Both the position numbers and the translations under genes were made by a program. The notes beneath the pieces are model-generated. The model was not told where the DNA came from. It saw only the letters and a program-made list of their open reading frames with translations, and did not search any database. From Phycomyces nitens (Eukaryota; Mucoromycota; Mucoromycetes; Mucorales; Phycomycetaceae), in NCBI GenBank assembly GCA_022702545.1, contig JAHRBC010000001.1:186001-250000 (forward strand): a DNA stretch of 64,000 bases. The letters are read 5' to 3'. Below, piece after piece: positions 16,392 to 29,221 of the stretch. Numbering within the stretch: the first letter of the stretch is position 1; every line of letters starts with the position of its first letter.

Positions 16392-16886
16392 TTTGGCTGT
16401 AGTGTATAGTAGAACTATTTCCCAATCAACGTTTCTACAATAATATTGGTAACTTTGTCTTGGAGAATCAACTTGGACATCAAATCTGTTCTAAGGTGCT
16501 AGTTATAACAAAAAAGCAACACTACATGGTTCGTCTTCAGCTTACTTTCAGATGTTGTTACCAGTTAATGGAGAAAACACCGATACTGGGTAAAATTCAG
16601 AAAATGGAGAGTATCAATTCATCAGGTCTCGCTTTAGAATAATGTTTAGATATCAAGCCAATCATGACAGACTCACAGCCAAAATGTTACCAGATATCAG
16701 TAACTTTTCAAATTTCTAGTAACAAATCAGTAGTTTGGCTCAGTCGTAGACGTTGCAACCAATAGGTTCAAGAAAGGTACAAATGCATTTTATATACATT
16801 AATGATTAGTATTAGGATATACATATTAAGAACACTACTAGTATGCTTACAATAGATTTATTTGATATATTTACGAGTTTTCTATC

Positions 16887-19800
16887 CTAAGTTTTTGTAT
16901 TCATAAGCCAATTGGCGTATTCAACAAGATTGGTTATTGGTTCAAGATAAACTACTCGAAGTCCACGAGAAGAGCCTTCTAGTTGATTTTCCGGATTGTA
17001 GATCTTGTGGAAATATCCATAGAGCCAATATCTTCCAGCTTTATTATTTACTTGACAAAGATCCTCCACCTGACTCTGTTCCCGATCATTATTCCATGCA
17101 TCATACGAGAACGCTTTGCCCGAGGAAAAAATCAATTGTCGAATTCGGTCTTGTTGTGATTTACTTGACCCCAATAAAATGAACAGCAATTGCTCGTCAT
17201 CAATAAACGTCTGGCAATCGGCCGTTCCATCATAAGCCTTGACAGTTGCCCTGGTTTTGAAAGTCGCTTTAGGGTCATCACACTGACCTTCGCACCCGTC
17301 CGCTGTTGCACCAAGGCCGCAAATCTTACACATCCACTGCATGTACAATCTTTTTACTTTGATATGGCAAACCGCTTTGAACATGCTGTCTTGTTCCGGT
17401 TCACATTGACCCAACTTGTAGACTGGAATGTCTTGGTCAACAGAGACTTCTATATCTTGAGATGACTCGAGTACTGTGGCGTATGTAAAGGTTGTTGCAT
17501 AGCCATATATTCCATCTCCATTCCTTTTACGTCTCAGTCCCAAACCAGAAAAGAGAATAACGGACCCTGGGATGATACCTAGTGGCAGGATCTGCAATTC
17601 TGGGTTGATGTAGATACAAAACGTATTCAACCCGGACCTCAGACGGATCATGATGGTGTGTGAAGTTATTTGAGGATATCCCATCCGATAGGTCTTGTAA
17701 AGTTCAAATATCCGCTGTCGTGTTTCTAGAGTAAGAGTGCTCTGCTTTTGTATATACTCCTTGTGCACCACTAAACCTTGTAGATCTATAGTTTCCCGAA
17801 CCAACTGATCACCATAATCCATTACTGGTACCTCTAGAAGTTTCAAAACGTCTTTTATGTCGTATATCTTTGGTACTTTAAAATGTGATATTGAGCCTAA
17901 TACAGGGATAATCTGGAAATTTCCGGTGTTTGTAGCAATTGGCAAGTTTCTCGTTTTTGAACCGACTCTCCAAAGGGACTGGTCCATATTCTTATACGTG
18001 CTGGCTACCCAGCGTCCTATATGGAATTGGGCTAGTTGGCAAAGACTTTCTCGTTCTGAACTCAAGATGAGGGTTACAAGGTGTGGTGGAGTAGCTTGAC
18101 AATTGGAGTCTAAAGTGATAACATCGTAACAAATTGCCGTAATATGAGATTCCAAGTTAACCGTATTATTCGGACAGAAGACGCCACGGGTAGGCTGAAT
18201 GCTCTGTATGTGCAGTACAGTCCGGAAATCACTCTTTGTTTCAACTTCAAAGTGATCCAGGAGTGGGTTTATCACTGATGGATTAGATATTTTGGCTGTC
18301 AAAGGAGATTGTTCAGCGTAAAGGGAATCAATGTCTTGTATATGACATGTGAGGTAGATGTTTTCTATTGTGCATTTTTTTCTACTGGCATCTTTTAAAG
18401 ATGTGTATTCGTTGATATATTCAAAGCGTCGAATAATACACAGCGTACCAATCAATATGATGTCTTGCGAGTGGTCTTTGGGGTATATTATCACTAGTGG
18501 AATAGATCCTGTGCCGTCCTTTACACAAAGTTGGCCATCTGAAAACGTATCCACTATGCATATTATGGGGCAATCATCAATTGAAGCTTGCTTGATATCT
18601 GCAGCACCCGAAGGAAGGTTGTACTTGTCTTTTGCTCTCCTGTGTCCGACTGCTTTCAACTCTTTGATTGAAATGTATGCTTGCAAGAAGATGTTGGAGT
18701 TGGTAGATGAAGGAATTGCGGTACAGAACTGATTGAATTCCAAGAAACTGGTAAAAATAGACATATTCTGATCTGTGGCTTCATTGTGATGCGACGGGAA
18801 CATGACTGATGTATAGTTTTGGGTTGCCTGGAGAAGTGCCTCTGACGATAATGAAATGCTCTTAAAAAGCTGATTATGGTAGAGTGTCAATTTGAATTCG
18901 AGGGTCTGAAGGAGCTGTATGAAATCAAGTTCTTTCTCAAAACTGGTTTGGTCAAGACTAGTCATCGAACATGGTACCATATCTAGTGGGATTTCGCTGG
19001 GAGTATTGTATATCGGAATACTCAAGATCTCAACCCGAGATCTTGGACAGGCTATTAGAAACGCATAGGTCTTTAAAGGGTTTAAAGAGAACGGCAATTT
19101 CCAGTCTCTGTCTAGCAAAATACTATTATCGACCTGTAGTTGGACCGAGTGGATGTGATGGAGTCGTAATCTTGTGTAGAGGTGATATGGTAAGGAGATA
19201 TAGGCCGAATGGAATAGGCAAAGTGCATATTGATTATCTATTTCATAGATTCCCAAGACACTATCAATTATGCGTGTAATGACACCTTGGCGTGTATGGG
19301 AGCCATCTGATTCACTCTTGAGCCATACGGCAGGTGGAAACACAGAAGTATAGTTCATTAAAGGTTTGGTTGTAGGAGCAATATTTTCCAAGACGTGTGT
19401 TTGAGATCGAGTCATCCAAAAGTAATTTGACTGAGGTGTATAGCGCAGAATGCCACGTTTGGTCTTATTGATGGCTAGGGTTGCTACCTGGACGTCTGAA
19501 AATACATAATAGTCTCCAATCACAAAGTCCCAATAATATTTAACTAGTTCCTTTCCAAGGAACCAGACACACAGTGTATGGTCTTGGTCTTCAAGCTCGA
19601 CAAAATATGCAGGAATACCGTCCATCTTCTTCTGGTAGACGCCTGATATTGCGCTCACCTTTCCTGCAGCCGTCAATAGCGCAAGATGCTTTGACTGTCT
19701 TAATTGAAGTGGTCGATATACAGTATTTTCCTTGAACAAATCTTGGCATCGCAATGCATTATTCTTGATGAATTGCTTTAGACCGTCATGGTAAGCTGGA

Positions 19801-20075
19801 TCCCAAATGAATCCCACCAACACACTACCGTCTGTCAAGATCGTCCAAGTCCAATGGCGTAAGCAGACGATTTGTTTGTTGGAGAGCGGATTCATTTGAT
19901 TGACTTGGCATTTGACCTTTTCATCCGTTTCTGGATCGACAAGATAAATTATTGGACAAGAGAAATAACGATCGTTTGAGACAATCTCGATTTTGCCGGT
20001 TAGATAAGCTTCTGAAAGAACTGAGGATGTGCTTTTGTTTTGTGAAAGAAGTTCATGTACTAAATATATAATCAT
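16887..20075 (-). CDS. CTC1-like subunit of the CST telomere-capping complex
   Basis: Single long open frame of about 1,062 residues from the ATG at 20075. It matches the expected pattern of CTC1, the large multi-OB-fold subunit that with Stn1 and Ten1 binds telomeric single-stranded DNA and recruits Pol alpha-primase: repeated beta-rich OB-like segments, for example LLTAAGKVSAISGVYQKK followed by AYFVELEDQDHTLCVWFLG and GDYYVFSDVQVATL. Near residue 915 is a Cys cluster, MCKICGLGATADGCEGQC, positioned like the zinc ribbon in the C-terminal OB fold of RPA1/CTC1. The first ATG follows a plausible acceptor (atatttag), so an upstream exon is possible; an open frame with an ATG at 20509 is a candidate but its junction is unclear. 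It is transcribed divergently from the UNC80-like gene. Assignment is by recalled family pattern, not a search. Confidence 0.72.
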   Translation of the reverse strand: MIIYLVHELLSQNKSTSSVLSEAYLTGKIEIVSNDRYFSCPIIYLVDPETDEKVKCQVNQMNPLSNKQIVCLRHWTWTILTDGSVLVGFIWDPAYHDGLKQFIKNNALRCQDLFKENTVYRPLQLRQSKHLALLTAAGKVSAISGVYQKKMDGIPAYFVELEDQDHTLCVWFLGKELVKYYWDFVIGDYYVFSDVQVATLAINKTKRGILRYTPQSNYFWMTRSQTHVLENIAPTTKPLMNYTSVFPPAVWLKSESDGSHTRQGVITRIIDSVLGIYEIDNQYALCLFHSAYISLPYHLYTRLRLHHIHSVQLQVDNSILLDRDWKLPFSLNPLKTYAFLIACPRSRVEILSIPIYNTPSEIPLDMVPCSMTSLDQTSFEKELDFIQLLQTLEFKLTLYHNQLFKSISLSSEALLQATQNYTSVMFPSHHNEATDQNMSIFTSFLEFNQFCTAIPSSTNSNIFLQAYISIKELKAVGHRRAKDKYNLPSGAADIKQASIDDCPIICIVDTFSDGQLCVKDGTGSIPLVIIYPKDHSQDIILIGTLCIIRRFEYINEYTSLKDASRKKCTIENIYLTCHIQDIDSLYAEQSPLTAKISNPSVINPLLDHFEVETKSDFRTVLHIQSIQPTRGVFCPNNTVNLESHITAICYDVITLDSNCQATPPHLVTLILSSERESLCQLAQFHIGRWVASTYKNMDQSLWRVGSKTRNLPIATNTGNFQIIPVLGSISHFKVPKIYDIKDVLKLLEVPVMDYGDQLVRETIDLQGLVVHKEYIQKQSTLTLETRQRIFELYKTYRMGYPQITSHTIMIRLRSGLNTFCIYINPELQILPLGIIPGSVILFSGLGLRRKRNGDGIYGYATTFTYATVLESSQDIEVSVDQDIPVYKLGQCEPEQDSMFKAVCHIKVKRLYMQWMCKICGLGATADGCEGQCDDPKATFKTRATVKAYDGTADCQTFIDDEQLLFILLGSSKSQQDRIRQLIFSSGKAFSYDAWNNDREQSQVEDLCQVNNKAGRYWLYGYFHKIYNPENQLEGSSRGLRVVYLEPITNLVEYANWLMNTKT

Positions 20076-20530
20076 CAATGATCAATCTCGAGTTAAAGTT
20101 GGCGACAAGAAGGAAAATAAATAAATTGGACGCGTAGAAATTGTGTACTGTATAGCTTTGAAATACAAGCCCCTTGGATTTCAAAATAGACTCGAGTGTC
20201 AAAAAGAGTCTATTAGGCTTTGGAAATAAACAATGGCAGTAATGGCTATAAAGGCCAACATGAAGTTGCTTAAAAAGAATGAGAGGCACCAAACGATAGT
20301 CTCTTGTATTCTTGCCTCGTTTTGGTTTTTTTTTGATAATCTGGTAAGCTAGAGGAACACAGACCAGACGCATATTCGGATAACATTGCCATATAATCAT
20401 TGAAGCGGGGCATTAAACGTTTGAACAGCGTAGCCTCATTTGGAGAAATTCTGTAACCGCTGGGCAAAAATATAAGACGAGCGTTGGCTTGCAGACTGAT
20501 GCGTCTCATGCCGTATACTCCTTTCAGATC

Positions 20531-23500
20531 ATGTCAGGAAATAACCCCAACAATCGTATAAGGGAAACCATCATCAACATAACTAATCAGCAATCATCAC
20601 CTTATTCTGACGGCGACCATGAGACACAGGAATTGCAGCCACCTCCACTGTCGTCAAAACGCAATAGTCATGCTCAAACATCCCCAAAAGTCGAAGAGAT
20701 TCGCAAAGTCATTCGACACATATTGACCAAGCTTGGAAAAAGAAAGCGACCGGCACCTTCTATTGCTCATCTAGGCGAACAGTTGCGATCTAACAATGTA
20801 TCATGTCAGTTTGAAAACGAAGATACGGTAGAGCTGCTTTTTCGATTGAGAGAGGTGCTCTTGCTTTGTCAAGACATGGGCGAAAAGCTAGGTATCCAAA
20901 TACTTACTCAAAGGTAAAAAATAATAATATTAAAAATCCAGACATCGAGGCCAACTAATGGTCTATGGCTAGTGAGCGAACCCCTAGCAATTCTCCAGCA
21001 TCCTCGAGATCAAACTCTCCCGGCCCTTCGCCAAAGTCTGCTGCACCTTCTCGATCATTCGAAGCATCGCCTGCACACGCCCATAGCTCTAGTACAAAGA
21101 AAGACTCGAGGGTTGATTTCGAAAAGATTCTTTTTCTTTTGGATGAGTTGGTTATCAACGACTGTCGCTATAGATCAGCCAATCCCAAACCAACTCAACC
21201 ACCCTACATGATGCAGTCAGTCCTTGTGGATATTGCTATAGTCCTTGTCAACATACGCTCAGACTCGGTTGGCTTATACAACATTGGTGCCACAATGCTG
21301 CCTGCATTTGAGACGTTTAATGATGGTGCCCTGGCCGGGAAACTCTTGTCGTTTTATATCGACATTTTGCTTCCAAAGCTCATGGCCTGCAAAGAAGAGT
21401 CAAAGGCACGCGGGGATAGGTTTTCTTCGCGCAAGAAACAGCAAGCCTCGACTTATAATAGTGGTAAAAGACCATTTATTTTTCACATCTGGCTACATGT
21501 TTGCAAAGCAATGGTTTATAGAGTGATGATATAAACATTCCTCATTTAGTGGTAGTTCCGTCTACGAAACATCAGCACACACAGAGTGTAACACCCACGA
21601 TCAACATTCAGAGCGCCGATGTCGAAGACCATGCAGACAGGGAGCACAGCCAACCGATTCGATCATCCAATCTGACCATCGACACTCGCCTATCCCAAAC
21701 CCAATCCCCTATCAATTCACGGTCTCCAGTTAATTCACGATCACCTGCAATACAGAGCCAACATAGCCACCAACAACTTATGGAGACCCACCATGCCTAC
21801 GCACTGTTTACACCCTTGCTCTTCTTTATGATCCAATACCTCAACCCATACCTTTCCTCCTCTCGCCTTGGTACACAGACAAATTTGTCGGTCGCAATAT
21901 CCCGCCAATCTTCTTCCATCAATAATTTCCATTGTGCTTTGCGCTTCATGATTGCTACAAAGCCAGACTTATATTTCGATATTCTTGATGTTATCTCCCA
22001 TAGTACTCCAGAAGTCAAATTTCGTGCGTGCCAGGTGCTCTTTCACTATTATAATGTTAGTGTTGGTCATGTTTCCGTAGCGGAACCACTTCCAAAACTA
22101 GGAATTGTGGAAGAGATTGCTGTCCTAGAAAGAAATAGAAAACGACAGGAATTTGAGAGTAATCGGCAACAAGAACAACAGCATTCAGACCCTACGTTTT
22201 TAGAGACAATGATAGGCACGAATGTGGCTGGAATCAATCGAAAATACCGCAATGGAGCCAACACAAGATCTCCACAACTTAACCACAGAGGAAGTGGTGC
22301 CTCTGACTCAAACGATGATGACTATAATGACGATTTTCATGTCTGGTACCCTCACATGTTTACAAAACCCTACGACCCAACCGACGCTGGGGAACAAAGC
22401 AACCAACAGGTACCAATTGCACCATGTCTTCCAGACTCTGGAGTGATAGATTATGCAAATGGGTCTTATTGTAATGAGTGTTACAAAGAAATGCAGGATT
22501 ATGGGTTAAGATGCTATCATTGCAAGTGCAATGTCCATTATAATTGCTTCAATCAGCGTATGGCCAGCAATGATCTCGATATAATGCTCTATGTTAAGGA
22601 AGGTGGGGTGCAAAAGGTTGTCAGCCCTCAATTCTGTCATATTCCACCTCAACCTCGATTCCCAGATCCCCATGATGTTGAATATGGAGGTCACGGTGTT
22701 TGTGGAGCCCAGGTAGATATATTTGGCCACCATTTCCACCTTGTGAATCTGTACACCATTATGCTGTGTGCCTCTTGTGTACTTCCGCTCTGGGGAATCT
22801 CGCAGCAAGGCTATCGATGTTCTTCCTGTAACCGTTTTGTTCATCCTGAATGTCTCGCAAATGCAGAGAAAACTCGAGAAACGAACCTCCAATATCCAGT
22901 ACTTCACCATTGTCAACCTTACAAAGCACTATTGGAAAGCGACACAAAGATTACGCAGAAAGAACTCTCCAAACAGCTCTTTTTATTCTACGGCAACCTT
23001 GTACCGAAATCAGAGAGTGAACTAACTGGTCGAAGCTTTGAAGAAGTAGCAACGATGCTAAATGTTTTGCTATTACAAGAAAATATACTCCACTGCGGTG
23101 TTGCTGCTGGATGCTTACTGGTGTGCTATCTGTCTGACGATCCACTCACCTCAAATACAAGAGACAACGGACGACTCACCTTTTCTCAGCCATGCCCTGT
23201 CTTGCGACGAGGAATTGAACTGTGCATAACATATCTCGAATCAGGAAACTGCAAGGGGTCTTCTTTTCTCAGTGATTTCTACAGCAATAGGTACCACAGT
23301 CTTGGAGAGTGGATGCTGAGCAAAGAGGATTATTTATCTCATCTTGCTGCCATGATGAAGTCATTGGCCAAGTCTTCAAACGAGGGCACAATCCAATCTG
23401 TTGTCGAAACAGCCTCAGAGGTCAAGCGTAGATCAGCAGGAGATGCCCGAGGATTCCTTCAAGTTGTTCCCAATCCATTCACAGAACGCTGGAGTGACGA

Positions 23501-26500
23501 TGATGACTTTGATGATGAATCGTGTTTACCACAAGAAATCATGGACCGATCCGCTATGTTGACCTGGATCATGGAAAACTTGCATATGAAGAGTAAAAAG
23601 GCTGGAGAGATTATGCTACAGCATATGTGTAATCTTGGTCTTTTTGAACGAAAAGATGCAGGTCCTATCCTCTTTACTTCTGAGATCACACCAACCGGAG
23701 CTTCCTTACAAAGCCCCACCTCTTCACCACTTTCATCTGAAGCCGAGTCTGTTCAATGCGTCTTTCCAGTACCATTTTCTATTGACTGTTCACCGACAGT
23801 CGAGACTTTGATCAACAGCATAGAGGCCTGTTTTGAAGATATTGATATTACACTAAACGAATGTGGCATGCTTTTGTTGGTCAGAAGATGTTGGCCAGAT
23901 CCCTTTATGTCGCGTTATACAACCGAGAGACTTATTCACGCAATTTTGACCTGGATATTTCAGGAAGACGAGAAGCTATCGACACTTCATGCTGAATATA
24001 CATCAAATAAGCATCAGATCCCCGGTGTCCGTCAAAACAAGTATACGCATGCGGCTCAGCTGGCTCTTTTATCAAGAACAAGAGGATCTTTAGGAGAGAG
24101 ACAGCGTCAAAGTATCGCCTTTGGCACGGCAGCTGGAATGAGTAGTGGTGCTGGAAGTGCATATGTTACTATACGTACTGCACTGAGAGATCGGTATATA
24201 TATCCTTGGCTAGCAGCAGTACATGCCATGGATAAAAATGCGTATGCATCTATACTGTCTGACACCATTGAACGTATTGTCGACGGAAGACGAGAGGAAT
24301 GTATGATTCCCGAGTGGATGGAGCAGCAGAACCACAAGGTATTCTATACTATTGGTATCAAGATGACATTATTAATGTTTTATATAGAAAACGACATCTA
24401 GTAGATACGATGAGTATATGGGATACATCTTAAAACTGAAACTTGGTGGCCTGACCTTTACCAGCCAAGATTCCATGCTTGAAAGGTGGCTCAACAAAGC
24501 ATACGATGAGTTTGAAGCCAAAGGAATATTAAAAGTAAGAAAATGACAAATGTAGGCGATCCTGTTTCCTCACCTCGAACTACAACAACTTTAGGACAAT
24601 GAGCCTGTTGATGTCTCTAATCTTGCTCGACTATGTTCGACTAAAAACTCGGCATCAAAATACCCAGGACCAGCTTCTGTGATGTCTGATTCAACCCACC
24701 CGTACGATGCGATTGTCAACTTGTTTGAAGCGAGAGAACTTGAGAGCATTGATCAAGGAATTCGCTGGTTGTCTCTTTTCATGCATTCTGGGTTTGTTGT
24801 ATAGCTATATACTAGAATCCATATTTACTGAATATTCTCTAGAATTGGAGTATCTTCTGAGGCTCTGACAAAGATATCACGTCTATTGATCGATGGAGGT
24901 GTAGCCATCAGAACACTTGCAGAATTCCTCAAGCTTGTTTGGTTCCAAGCCGTTAATGTTCTAAAGGTCTCGACATCTCGTGCTGCCATAATTGATATTG
25001 TTGGCTACATAAACGAAAAGACATCCGGATCACTGTTTTCTATCAACGAGAACCAGAATTTGCCAATCGAACGTCTGGCTAGGTAAGAGTATTCTGAATA
25101 ATAGTGACATTGGTTGAAACTGACAGTTTATTATTATAAATATTCTTAGCACACAAAAATTTGTAAAGTACTCAGTAGTATTGACATGCTACGCCTACAA
25201 CTGTCCGTTGGCCAATATCACAGAGCTTGACGTTGTGCCATATTTTGGCGACCATGTGGCCAGAGTACTGTAAGTCTGTCGAGGGACTTTTATTGATTGT
25301 GTTTCTCAATTGTGGTTAATAGAAGGAGTAAACGTGCCTCTCTGGACAAAGATAATACTTCCCCAATGCATGCAGACGAGAATACTCCAATTATACGCTG
25401 TATGATCAAATATCTTCGGTATGACCAGATTAATGTTCGTACAGATGTGATCAAGATGTTCTACGCCTTGATATATTGGGGGTTTGGAATAAGCAACAAA
25501 TCCGATTTTGCCACTAAGTGTATGCCAGCACTCATACCAGCGTAGGTCTATCTTTTGGCTGTTGTTTTAAACCCAAAACATTGATATTGATATGGTATTT
25601 TATAGGATCTGGGAGCTATTGCCTCCAAACCATGATCACATTAGTGATATCAATCTCAATCTATTGATGAAACTCCTCAGCATAGACGTACGTTATTTCC
25701 AAGCGTGTGTGTATGAGATTTTTGAGGATTCAAATTGGGAAGTCAGGTAAGAGAATACACGAAGAGTATGTCGACCACCCCCAACTAATCACAATGGTTA
25801 ATATAAAAAAAGATATCAAGGATTAGATCATCTTTATGGACTATTCACAAAAATGGACTATGCTTTCCAGACAAAATGGCTGCAAATGCTGTCCCATCTT
25901 GGGCCTGTATTCAGTTACTTTGTTGGGTGTCTGTGGGATAAAGAGGTAAGATATTCAGTATATGCGTTTTCTAGTAAAAAAAAATCGATTTATATTAAAA
26001 TATTGTGTAGGAAAATGTGCGTTCAAAGACTTTTGCGCTTATTCGTACTTTTGGTACATTGCATCTTCGCTCGGCGTTTTGGTGTTGGGAAGCTTACTTT
26101 ATGGCTGCCTCTGACCGACAAAAGATTCCTCTGATTAGCCTAATGATCAATTTACATGCCATATTTCCAGAATGGCAGGTTCTTCAATGGGAGGCTCTTC
26201 TTGGTGCTCTTGAAATGAAGCGTTCAGACAAATCAGACACTCGGTCGCTGGACATTCTTGATCAATATATGCGATCTGACCAAAGTACAAAGGACAAGGA
26301 TAATGATTCAGACTCTGCTGCAGAGATTGCGGCAGATTCGGAAAATTCCAAAGTTCTTATGTTATCACTTGCGCTCCAGATGCTAAGCAACCACATAAGC
26401 ATTACCACAACGCAGATATCCAGATTTAAACTGATCTTGGTCGAGCAAATGGGATTCAATAATTGTGGACGATTCGAAGACGCTTCTGATGAGTCTGTGG

Positions 26501-29221
26501 TTACATTTGGAGAATTCTGCTATGACCCAAAGGATACTTCTCAAGATGCCATGATGATATCAACCTCTCGTGGCTTGAAAAAGGTTATGGACAGCTTCTC
26601 GCCGCTTCCTGCAGAGACAGTAGCATCAATGCCATCAGATCTACTGGAGCAAAATAGACTGAAATTGACGGAAAACAGTAGCCCGGGAATCCATTTCATT
26701 GATGTCGTACTAAAGATGTTTAATTCTTCTGTTGACTTGACAAAGGTCAGTCATAATATTGTAAAGATATGGCTGGAGATCATCTTGATTGTCGTCTACA
26801 AGGTAACTATGGAATCTTTCAAAAGAAAACGTGTTTCTCAATCACTATTAGCATAAAATTCTAGAGCGCGAATACGAGATCAGTATTGTGAACTGCATGA
26901 AGCAAATCATTGAACTATTGACCAAAGAAATAAGCGAAGAAAACAAACTGTTGATCTTTGAGATTCTAAAATGTCTTCTTCGGCGGTCAGAGCATCTGAC
27001 AGCCATGATTCTTTTGAAGCAAATCATGGCTCTAGGAAAGCTGATGACAAAGCTTGGTGGAAAGGTTACAGAGCCGGTGTATCTCAAGGCCAAACAGTTC
27101 TTAAAGGCTGCCTTTCTTCGATTCGCAGGAGCTGGCTTGTTTGTACTTTTATTCAAGGTGAGAGATAATTTTACAGTTGAAGTCCTGCTTAGATAACTGA
27201 GATTTTATGATGGTCTGAGAACCGAACAGTGCTAGACTCGAGTAACCAGGATGTAGACCTCTTTTATATACTACGGGCTATAATTGACCCTGAAGATGTT
27301 GTTCCTGATGAAGAAATGAGGGAAGCTGCTTATCTTCGGGACCAGCCAATTCGAGATGTACTGGATAAATTGATGAAACAGCAGATGGAAAGAAGTTCAT
27401 TTTCGACAGTTTTGTATAACTCGTGTCGATATGTTGAAACTGTTCATTCGCACCCATACTCAGAAACCATCTTGAATGGTAAATAGAGGGCATATATATA
27501 TTGCTTTTAACAAATTTACTAATCCATGGTATAGACTATGCGGGATTTCTCACCACACTTGTCAAGCACACTTCTGGATGGCGTCGCTCAGAATGGAATA
27601 TTAACCCTGTTCTTACAATGTCTGCATTGTTACTTAAAGAACACCCATACCATTTCTCGGTAAGCATTTCTATTTCTAGATGGCTATTTTACTTAATGTT
27701 TTTGCTATAGATCTTACTTTCACCTATTCAACTTTTATTCAAACATGGCATTGCAAATTGCGATCTGGAGGCTGAAAGTATTGTAAAGCTTATGGCTGCT
27801 TATTCTGCCATATCTTCTATTCCTGGCACAGAGCCACAAAACGTATTTGCAGAGACCATAGTTGAGGAAGCCAAGGCAGGAATGGCCAATCGCCTTAGAC
27901 TCAACAGAGCCACATTGATGACATTGTTGCAGGTACATACCAAATGCCAAATTTAATGCATTATACACTAACAAATGAAAACATATAGCTCATCTTGTGG
28001 GATAATGATAAACAAGGACAAGACTGGTACACCTCTATAGAAAACGAACTTTTAGGAGAAATGGCACACGATCGTCAACGGAGTCACTACTTTAAAGACA
28101 AACTGCCTTTTCTTTTGGATCCTGTTGTGAACTTTATTAAATCACAAGTGGTAGTTTCGCCATTTACAGAGAATGATTTCAGAACATACAATACGGCCTC
28201 CCATATTCTGGTACTGCTATGCAAGGAAGATCCGAAATACCTTGGGCGAGCACTTGGATTACAAAGGGTATAGTATTCAATATTTTGTCCTTATCCAGAA
28301 CTAACAAAAAACTCTCTAGCTTGATGAAACGCGATACTGTCTACGCTTCCTCACTTGGTTTATTCTTGCTCTGTTGGCAGAGGGTGCAGATGAATGTCTC
28401 AAGGGGGTTCTTGAATTTGAAGATGTGTTTACTGATCTATTGACTCAAACACTGAATTCTGTTCATACTGCACTTGACAATTCAGAAGCCAACTTTGCAG
28501 ACAGCACATCAAGCGAAGCACTCACTCTCTGTTTCCTTGTTCTCAAGTGCTGGCTTCTTTTGAGATCACGCTCGGCAACTATGGATATCAATGGGGATGG
28601 AAAAGAGATTGTCCGGTCAGATCCATTGATGCTGTGGATGTCAGTATGGCCAGCTTTACGTCGAATTCTGTATGGTATTGAATCAGCAAACTTGTTTTTG
28701 GTAAGAGATATTGTGATGTTGGTTTAGCTTTGAATCAAAAGATCTCGAGATGTATTCATGTATTCTATGGTAGCCTGGAAACAATGGGCTGTCTATATGG
28801 AATATGTTCCTTTCGCTGCTACAATTCCTCTTTGGATGTCGAAGCAGTATTGTGTTGGTCAATGCCAATGAGTGGAGCTGCTTACTGGATACCCTTTATG
28901 CTCAGGTAAGAATGATGGACTGATGAAAATCTTTGTCTAAACTCTTTTTTTTAAAAAAAATGTTTTTAGCTGTCAGCTACAAATGGAATCGACGAACTGA
29001 TGAGCAGTTCAATCGAAGAGACTTCTCCGATTAACGAGTTTAGAAGAAAGGTGACCAAAGTACGCCAGATGTTTGAGGTTCCGTCTATTGAGGTTCCTGC
29101 AGATATCTTGATTGAGCAGCTATATCTTGGACTACGTTCTGTAATGCAATCCCAAGCTGATAATCTGTCTTTCCCTGGAGCTACCAGAGTTATGACTACA
29201 GCAATGGGAGTCCCACAGTAA
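20531..29221 (+). CDS. UNC80-like cation-channel complex scaffold with C1-like zinc modules
   Basis: Very large multi-exon gene (about 2,700 residues, more than 15 exons). Start MSGNNPNNRIRETIINI at 20531; stop at 29219-29221. After a Ser/Pro-rich N-terminal part comes a conserved block (FLLDELVINDCRYRSANPKP, VLVNIRSDSVGLYNIGATML), a second helical block (21780-22100), two Cys/His modules at about 22467-22560 (C-x2-C-x10-C-x2-C-x4-H-x2-C) and 22760-22860 (C-x2-C-x13-C-x2-C-x4-H-x2-C), then long helical-repeat sequence to the end, including LDHLYGLFTKMDYAFQ and GCLWDKEENVRSKTFALIRT. This resembles fungal UNC80-type proteins, proposed partners of NALCN/Cch1-type channels. Other large HEAT-type scaffolds remain possible. 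Exon junctions checked, e.g. after 20914 and at 21549, keep the frame. Confidence 0.6.
22467..22860 (+). other. Two C1-like zinc-binding modules within the UNC80-like protein
   Basis: Module 1 is YCNECYKEMQDYGLRCYHC followed by CNVHYNC. Module 2 is LCASCVLPLWGISQQGYRC, then SSCNRFVHPEC, preceded by GHHFHL so that the H-x12-C spacing of C1 domains is met. They lie about 200 bases apart in one exon. Zinc binding is inferred from spacing. Confidence 0.75.

Larger units (their letters stand above)
13836..16886. other. 3-kb gene-poor region with relic fragments
   Basis: No intact gene seen. A (TC)n array is at 14895-14932. A broken coding-like segment around 15010-15195 reads NYNFEYFDNNLFYKIDV, a stop, then PSSPEQYTSVEETIENLISF; it may be a retroelement relic, not identified. 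An 11-bp inverted repeat AAAAAACGGTA/TACCGTTTTTT lies at 16345-16355 and 16381-16391. Short motif tatttatgacc(a/t)gg occurs near 14466 and 16048. Small open frames such as 14469-14690 and 16460-16642 lack support. Confidence 0.5.

Noticed and set aside
20053..20400. Separate minus-strand gene upstream of the CTC1-like gene
   Set aside because: No motif and no splice junction that joins it in frame; more likely 5' leader or an unresolved upstream exon.
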